Of a DNA stretch of 64,000 nucleotides, positions 57,701 through 64,000 are shown piece after piece. Both the position numbers and the translations under genes were made by a program. Under the pieces are notes generated by a model. It saw nothing but the letters and a program-made list of their open reading frames with translations, ran no database searches and had not been told where the DNA came from. The DNA is from Globicephala melas (Eukaryota > Chordata > Mammalia > Artiodactyla > Delphinidae). Within the stretch, counting starts at the first letter, position 1. Every line of letters starts with the position of its first letter. The DNA lies in NCBI RefSeq assembly GCF_963455315.2, contig NC_083331.1:30348668-30412667 (forward strand), in the 5' to 3' direction.

Positions 57701-60031
57701 TTATTTTCAGTGTTATGTGATTTTGTCACTACTTATGAAAAACAAGGGACTTGTTTCTATTACCATTTTAATGATATGTAGGCCAAGGCTCAGAGGATTT
57801 CAAAGTCTTATAGTTGAATAAGTTGAATAATGGAGACTAGGAGAAATTTCAATGCTCTTTGCATTCTATCTGACTCCACCTCACCCCACCACAGACGTTA
57901 CTATAATAAAACCAAGAGAAATAGCAGCAAATAATAGCTACTTCTTTCAAGATTCAACCTCAATTGTTAATACATTGCCAAAAAGTGGCAAAATTTGCAA
58001 GTTAAAGGCATTATTTGTTTACTGGAATTGAAGATAAATATGAAAGACTGAATCACCACATGACTGAAAATGTTCAAGAAAAATATAATAGCTCTGCCAA
58101 AGTATGGCAGAGTCAGAGAAAGCAGAAGCGGATAAATAAAAACCATGCCAAATATTGTCCAGTTAATCTCAGTCATATTTAATGGAGCCCTGAATTGACT
58201 CATATGTAATTTCCCAGTGCTGGTGTTGATTGCCTGTGTTTACGTAGGTCTTTTTCAAAGGAGTTCAGAGCTCTTAAGACTTCAATTAAGTCATTCATGA
58301 GAGTCAGTACATATTTGCATATACTCTAATAGAACCAGGTAGCTTCTCTAAAATAATATTGTTAAAACCATCACTCTTCTACCAACTTTGATGAATTTGG
58401 TACTCAATGTGTTTCACAGAAAAAGTCAAAAAAATTTTCTTGCCAGATACTATTCTCTTCTTATAAGTTGCAGTAAAACCATTTGGAAGGAAAAGTATCA
58501 TTCTCACAAAATTATTTGATATGTGAAAACATTTTGGAAAAACTCATTATCAAAGTTGACTTATCAGTGTTTACAAGGCACCTTTCATGTAACCTCAGAA
58601 ACCTTGCAACTAATTAGCATAACTTGTCCAGGGAAACCAGTAAATAAGTTCAGATTTCTCATTCTCTTCAGAAATCATAAAACCATAATAGATGTTTATA
58701 ACTATCTAATGTTCCACAGGGATTTTTTTAAAGAATACATTCAGTGTGGTCACACAGTGTACTGTGAGCTCTTAGAACTGTGGTGAAAATTTAATAGCAA
58801 CATGTTATTTTTGTGATTATTGTACTCACGTGAAGTTCTTAGGTAGAGGATTGAAGAAAGCATATCTGATGGAGCATTTACCACTCTACTAATTTTACTG
58901 GTGCACTGAGGTCTCTTTTTAAAGGCCCTTAAAAATGGAACTGATGAAAAGATGAGTTCAAGGAAATGTCATTTTTTCAAAATACATTTCCTCAAGTTGC
59001 CACTTTAAAAGTAAATTAGTTTTGCTCACTTGCTCTTTATCCTTTTATTGTGCATGAAATACTGTAAACCTGTATGCTAATGATCACCAGTTACATAAAT
59101 GACAAAATGAGAGACAATTATGTGACAAACAAATAGCAGCAGTAGTAGCTGGTAAATAATATCAGCCATTATACTCTATTTGCTGTTCCCAAAGTGTGAC
59201 CTCCTAAGACAACCTTTGGAAATATGTTATCATTTAGGAGGTTAATCACATGTTAAAAGCAATTCTTGGCAGAAAACACGATTTTGGCACTACAGCTTTT
59301 CATGTTGCAAAATCTCGAAAGTATTATAAATTAAAGTTGAAATTACACAGAGCTATGACTTACCCTTATCATTGGATCTCTAAAGCTGGTCTATTTTTAA
59401 CATAGCAGAGGCAAGATTTCTTACATTTTCTGAGACATTTTCTTGTCTATCAATTTGTCATAAATGGCTAATTCTTAGATACAGTGATTTACCCAGGAAA
59501 CACTGCTTCATTTTTCCTGACTATGAATTCATAAATTTCCTTTACAATGAACGTATTTGCTTTCTTATACACACAATAACTCATTATACTACCACAAAGG
59601 ACCTAGGAAGATATGATATTCAACAAAACAAAACATTAATTGTCTTTAATATTAGTAAATCCAGTGGTAAATAAGAATGAAAGAGAAGGATATTAAGGGG
59701 GAAAAAAAAGATGACTTAAACAAAATATTTCTGTTACTGCTAAGGAGGGAAATCTAAACATTTCAAAAGACAAAGCAAGGGATCAAGATGACATGGTAAT
59801 GTGAAAATCATTGAATTCAATTTATGCTCTGCTCTCAGGTCAAGACTAATGTAACCAAATAGTTCTATCAATATTTCCAATATGAGATGCAACTGCTCAA
59901 CTTCTTTGGGGAAAAGAGTAGTATTTGTCTATGGATAAACTAGTTGGGTCCTTTCTTTGCTTACTGGGAATAATCTAATCCAAGATCTTAGCTAGTCTCA
60001 AAAAATTATCAATTCAAACATGGATACATCT
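57701..60031. other. non-repetitive AT-rich block, 2.3 kb
   Basis: The longest stretch in the window where I recognise almost no repeat. The sequence is of ordinary complexity without simple repeats. It may be unique DNA, and parts (about 58200-59500) could include conserved noncoding elements, but nothing in the sequence alone shows that. The 87-residue frame at 58523-58786 shows no domain. Confidence 0.4.
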
Positions 60032-60085
60032 TTTTTAAAACATCTTTGTTGGAGTATAATTGCTTTACAATGGTGTGTTAGGTCA
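60032..60085 (-). mobile_element. L1 3' end, antisense, very short
   Basis: The segment ttttttaaaacatctttgttggagtataattgctttacaatgg is the reverse L1 3' end, about 50 bp. Flanks caaacatggatac (60015-60027) and caagcatggattc (60083-60095) suggest an eroded TSD. Confidence 0.8.
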
Positions 60086-60397
60086 AGCATGGATTCTTTA
60101 GGCATAAAAAATAAAATATTTAAGTTTGAATTAAGAACATTTCACCGATTTAAGAACAGAAAAAAATTAAGGAAATAAAAGTAGAAATTGTTTCTTTATT
60201 TTTTTTATGACAATGTGTTACTATCACCTGATGGAGAAATACACATAGCAGAATCAGAATCACAGCCTCCCTAAATATTCAGATCAAAATTTGACAGAGA
60301 CAGGAAAAATCACAGTAATATGCCACCATACCTGAAGAGAATTTACATGGCTCATAAAATCTGTAAGTAGTACATATAGTAGTATGTGCATATAGAA
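60086..60397. other. unassigned AT-rich DNA
   Basis: No feature recognised. Confidence 0.4.

Positions 60398-60424
<27 letters not shown>
60398..60424. repeat. (TA)n microsatellite
   Basis: About 13 TA units. Confidence 0.9.
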
Positions 60425-60428
<4 letters not shown>

Positions 60429-60904
60429 AAGACAGTGCAAGTCTCTTTTACATACATGACAAGTGTAAATACTGATTTAATCATATTTAGTAATCTCATG
60501 ATTGAAGTTCAACCTCTTTTGGAAGAGAGAATGAAAGGAAGGAATACAGACTTTCAGAAGAAAACCCAGGCATTGAATTTGCCTTTATTTTCTATAAGAC
60601 AAAGATGAAGAGCTAATGGAATTATTTATACCCTAAAAAATTTTAAATAAAAATACCAAGACTAAATTGACCCAGAAAGGCTCAGCTCATAAATGGATCA
60701 CCACAACATCGGATATATTCTGTCAACTCTTGATATGGGTTTATTAAAATAAGCCATCAAGGAGATGAGTATTAGGTAAGCTGAGAATTCTGATAAGCCA
60801 GTTTAGATTTGAAATGAAAAAGTCCTGACAACGTGACATATTAAGCTATTTTATCCAAACTCTTACTAAAAGTAAAAATGAGTTTGCTCTTCCTTTGTCT
60901 CTTT
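60425..60904. other. unassigned AT-rich DNA
   Basis: No feature recognised. Confidence 0.4.
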
Positions 60905-61760
60905 CTTACCATAAACGTATTTAGTGCCTTTCCTGTGTAAAACACTGTGCTGGGAAATGATTATGAAATGTGTTCCCTCTTTGAGTTTACAGTGTAATAA
61001 ATGATGTCAAAAAGTTAACAAGAAATTAAAACACAATGTGATACATGTTATAATAAATGCAGTACAGATTTTAGGGGTCATAGATAGACACTCAAGTAAC
61101 ATGTAAGATCTAATCTGAAAGATAAGTAGGTGTTAAACAAGTGATAAGTATGTTTATTTTAGTCTTTTAGTTAGAAGGAAGATAATGTGTAGTGGGCTGT
61201 TGGAAACAGAGTGTTTCTAACTAAACAAGTTCTTAATTAAAAGAGACATATAGAAGTGGGCCAATCTAGAAGATAAGGATGCCAAACCTTATAATCCATG
61301 ATAGGAAATTTAAACATTTTCTTAAAAGCGATGAAGAGTCACTGACATTTTTAAACAGTGGAGTTAACATGGTGAGATTTTGCTGTTGTTGAAGATAATT
61401 CCTTATGCTGTGAAGAAAAGGATTGGAAGAGTGAGAAACAAAATTATTTACTTATTAATAATAATAAAATAGGAGACAGAAAAACAATATTTGTCTTTTG
61501 AAATGGACAGCAGAGAATAAGAAAAAATAATGGATTAGTTATACTTTGGAGGTATACTTGAAAGGAGTGTGTGACAAATTAGATGCAGGGTATGAAAGTG
61601 GGACAATTCAAGAGTGATGTCCTGATATCCAGGTTTAAGGTCTGAGAAACTTTATAAATATAAAATAGCCATTTTGAGTTAATGTTGGTAAATATGAACA
61701 TACGTTGAAGATATCTAAATCTGTTGAATATTAGAATTTTATATCAGTTACATTCAGAAT
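60905..61760. repeat. ancient interspersed repeat, extended
   Basis: The segment tgtgtaaaacactgtgctggg (60935-60955), then gtgatacatgttataataaatg, gaagagtcactgacattttta (61333-61353), gagttaacatggtgagattttg (61362-61383) and caagagtgatgtcctgatat (61610-61629), keeps the order of a common mammalian fossil repeat. Family not resolved. Confidence 0.45.
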
Positions 61761-62117
61761 GTTCTTCACAAATGTTCAATTATAGAAATAATAGATATTT
61801 TTATTTAACATCTAACACAAATTGGCTATAAAATGAACAAACACAAACACACATGAACACACAAACACAAAAAGTCCTCTCTAAAAGGACAATAAGAAAT
61901 TTTGCTTCTCAATTGCTGTGCAAGAAACAATTTTTTTATCTCTCCAAATTTCATAATCAATTAAATTGTCCATATATGAAAGTTTGCATTGGTAAATATC
62001 AGAATTTTATTTTGACTTTGAATTCACTTTTGGAATTTTTTTAAGATTCTTCCTAGAATAAATAAATAGAAGATTTATCCTTAATAATAAATTCAATACC
62101 AGTTACCTCTCTTCTTT
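61761..62117. other. unassigned AT-rich DNA
   Basis: No feature recognised; an acacaaacacac-rich run lies at 61840-61870. Confidence 0.4.
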
Positions 62118-62517
62118 TCAATAGTCTTTATTTTTCAGAGCAGTTTTTGGATTTTCTATATTGATCATATGTCATTTGAGAATAAAGACAGTTTTATTTC
62201 TTCCTTCCTAATCAGTTTAGCTCTTATTTCTTATTTTTGTCTTATTGCATTATCTGGGACTTCAAGTATGAGGTTAAAAAGCAGCAGTGAGAGAAGGCTT
62301 CCTTGCCTTGTACCTGGTGTTAATGACTTCAAGGTTTTCACTATTAAGCTGTAGGTTAATTAGCTGTAGGTTTCTGGTCAATATTCTTTATCAAGTTGAA
62401 AAAGTTCCCATCTCTTCCTAATTTACTGAGAGCTTTTGTAATAAATGGAATTTGGACTTTGTCAAATGCTTTTTCTACCTCTATTTATATGATCATATTA
62501 ATCTTCTTTAGAATCTT
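62118..62517 (-). mobile_element. L1 LINE, antisense, ORF2 (left of nested L1)
   Basis: Reverse ORF2: gaataaagacagttttattt (62180-62199), cttccttgccttgtacctgg (62299-62318), tttgtcaaatgctttttctac (62458-62478), then ttctttagaatctt at the insertion point. It continues at 63196 after the nested L1. Confidence 0.88.
62509..62517. repeat. target-site duplication, left copy (tagaatctt)
   Basis: A 9-bp repeat identical to 63187-63195, framing the nested L1. Confidence 0.85.
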
Positions 62518-63186
62518 TTTCATTTTTTTAACATGTTTATTGGAGTATAATTGCTTTACAATGGTGTGTTAGTTTCTGCTGTATAACAAAGTGAATCAGC
62601 TATACATGTACATATATCCCTATATCTCTTCCCTCTTGCATCTCCCTCCCACCCCTATATGTGGTCACAAAGCACTGAGCTGATCTCCCTGTGCTATGTG
62701 GCTGCTTCCCACTAGCTATCTATTTTACATTTGGTAGTATATATGAGTACATGCCACTGTCTCTCTTCGTCCCAACTTACACCTCCCCCTCCCCGTTTCT
62801 TCAAGTCCATTCTCTAGTAGGTCTGCATCTTTATTCCCATCCTGCCCCTAGGTTCTTCATAAAAATTTTTCTTTTTTTTAGATATGTGTTAGCATACGGT
62901 ATTTGTTTTTCTCTTTCTGACTTACTTCACTCTCTATGACAGACTCTAGGTCCATCCACCTCACTACAAATAACTCAATTTTGTTTCTTTTTATGGCTGA
63001 GTAATATTCCATTGTATATATGTACCACATCTTCTTTATCCATTCATCTGTCGATGGACACTTAGGTTGCTTCCATGCCCTGGCTATTGTAAATAGAACT
63101 GCAATGAACATTGTGGTACATGACTCTTTTTGAATTATGGTTTTCTCAGGGTACATGCCCAGTAGTGGGATTGCTGTGTTGTATGG
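62518..63186 (-). mobile_element. L1 LINE, antisense, 5'-truncated, nested in L1
   Basis: T-rich tail, ttattggagtataattgctt (62538-62557), gtgttagtttctgctgtata, ctccctgtgctatgtggctg (62685-62704), agtaatattccattgtatatat (63000-63021), catctgtcgatggacactta (63045-63064), agtagtgggattgctgtgttg. It holds the 3' UTR and the end of ORF2, about 670 bp. A 9-bp TSD flanks it and the host L1 is continuous across the insertion. Confidence 0.92.
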
Positions 63187-63195
63187 TAGAATCTT
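63187..63195. repeat. target-site duplication, right copy (tagaatctt)
   Basis: Identical to 62509-62517. Confidence 0.85.
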
Positions 63196-64000
63196 GATGT
63201 GATAGATTATATTAATTTATTTTCGAATGTTCAACCAACCTTGCATACCTGAGATAAATCCCACTTGGTCATGGTGTATAATTCTTTTTATGCATTATTT
63301 AATCAATTTTCTATTTTGTTGAGGATTTTTACATCTATATTTATGATAGGCATTTGTCTATAGTTTTCTTTTCTTGTAATGTCTTAGTCTGGTTATCATA
63401 TTAGGGCAGTACTTGTCTCATAGATTAAGTTAGGAAGTATTATCTCTGCCTTTATCTTCTGAAGGAGATTTTAAAGAATTTGTATAATTTCTTCTGTAAT
63501 ACTTGATAGAATTCACCAGTGAACTCATCTGAGCCTGGTGCATTCTGTATTGAATATTCATTAATTGTTGATTCCATTTCTTTAATACACATATATGCCT
63601 CATCATATCATCTATTTCTTCTGTGAGTTTTGGAAGATTATGTCTTTCAAGGAATTAGCCCATTTCATCTAGGTTATCAAACTTGTGGACATAGAGTTGC
63701 ACATAGTATTCCTTTGTTGTCCTTTGAAGTCCATGGGATCTAGTGATAGCCACTGTTTGATTTCTGACATTGTAATTTGTGTGATCTCTCTTTTAGTTTT
63801 AGCTAACCAGGTAGAGGTTGATTTTTTTGGCTTGGTTGATTTTCTTTGTATATTTCCTATTTTCAATGCCATCAACATATGTTCTAATTTTTATTATTTC
63901 TTTTTTTTCTGCTTACTTGGAATTTAATTTGCTTGTCTTTTTGTAGTTTCCTAAGGTGGAAGCTTAGATGATTGATTTGGCAATTCCAGGTCTTTTGTAG
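63196..64000 (-). mobile_element. L1 LINE, antisense, ORF2 continuation, runs off the window
   Basis: The host L1 resumes: ttattttcgaatgttcaacc (63217-63236), gataaatcccacttggtcatgg (63254-63275), tgaggatttttacatctatat, tttcaaggaattagcccattt (63646-63666), ggtggaagcttagatgattg (63955-63974). Frames are broken. The element extends past 64000, so its 5' end is not seen. Confidence 0.9.

Overview
The window reads as nuclear DNA from a cetacean (whale, dolphin or porpoise). The main evidence is repeated copies of a tRNA-derived SINE that opens with gggcttccctggtggcgcag and runs about 200 bp to a short A-rich tail. This is the CHR family of Cetacea, hippopotamus and ruminants, in the long form typical of whales. 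L1 3' ends of the cetartiodactyl type and mammal-wide relics (MIR, L2, MaLR LTRs, ERVL, Tigger, hAT) agree with this. The DNA is AT-rich, has no CpG island, and reading both strands showed no credible coding exon, RNA gene or processed gene copy. The open frames present are short and fall in repeats or in AT-rich DNA at the length expected by chance. The window is best described as repeat-dense intergenic sequence or part of a very large intron.

Layout. 0.4-3.3 kb: an old antisense L1 split by an ERV LTR. 3.4-6.6 kb: a decayed ERVL pol region split by another LTR. 7-10.2 kb: L1, Tigger and CHR pieces; an L1 with both ends but no middle, framed by a 14-bp target-site duplication (TSD); and a MaLR LTR split by a solo LTR with a 4-bp TSD. 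10.2-26 kb: mostly unassigned AT-rich DNA with two adjacent CHR SINEs, MIR relics, an LTR, an L1 3' end and an 81-bp tandem duplication. 26-43 kb: degraded L1M, L2 and hAT relics carrying CHR SINEs, several with exact TSDs, plus microsatellites. 44.8-47.3 kb: a stack of L1M, L1 and two MaLR LTRs. 52-57.7 kb: a long sense-strand L1M carrying a 65-bp L1 insertion, a CHR SINE with an expanded tail and an internal ORF2 segment of another L1. 57.7-60 kb: the largest block with little recognisable repeat. 62.1-64 kb: an antisense L1 holding a younger antisense L1 and running off the window end.

No genes act together here. What can be read is the order of insertions. ERVL, MaLR, MIR, L2 and L1M form the oldest layer. 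ERV LTRs and CHR-2-like SINEs came next. L1 3'-end insertions and CHR-1 SINEs with intact TSDs are the youngest. I found no new biological system. The observations most worth checking are the L1 with a missing middle (7714-9146), the L1 segment without a 3' end (55505-56127) and the 81-bp tandem duplication (23205-23366). Repeat names are assigned by recognising consensus motifs, without a database search, so boundaries without a stated TSD are approximate.
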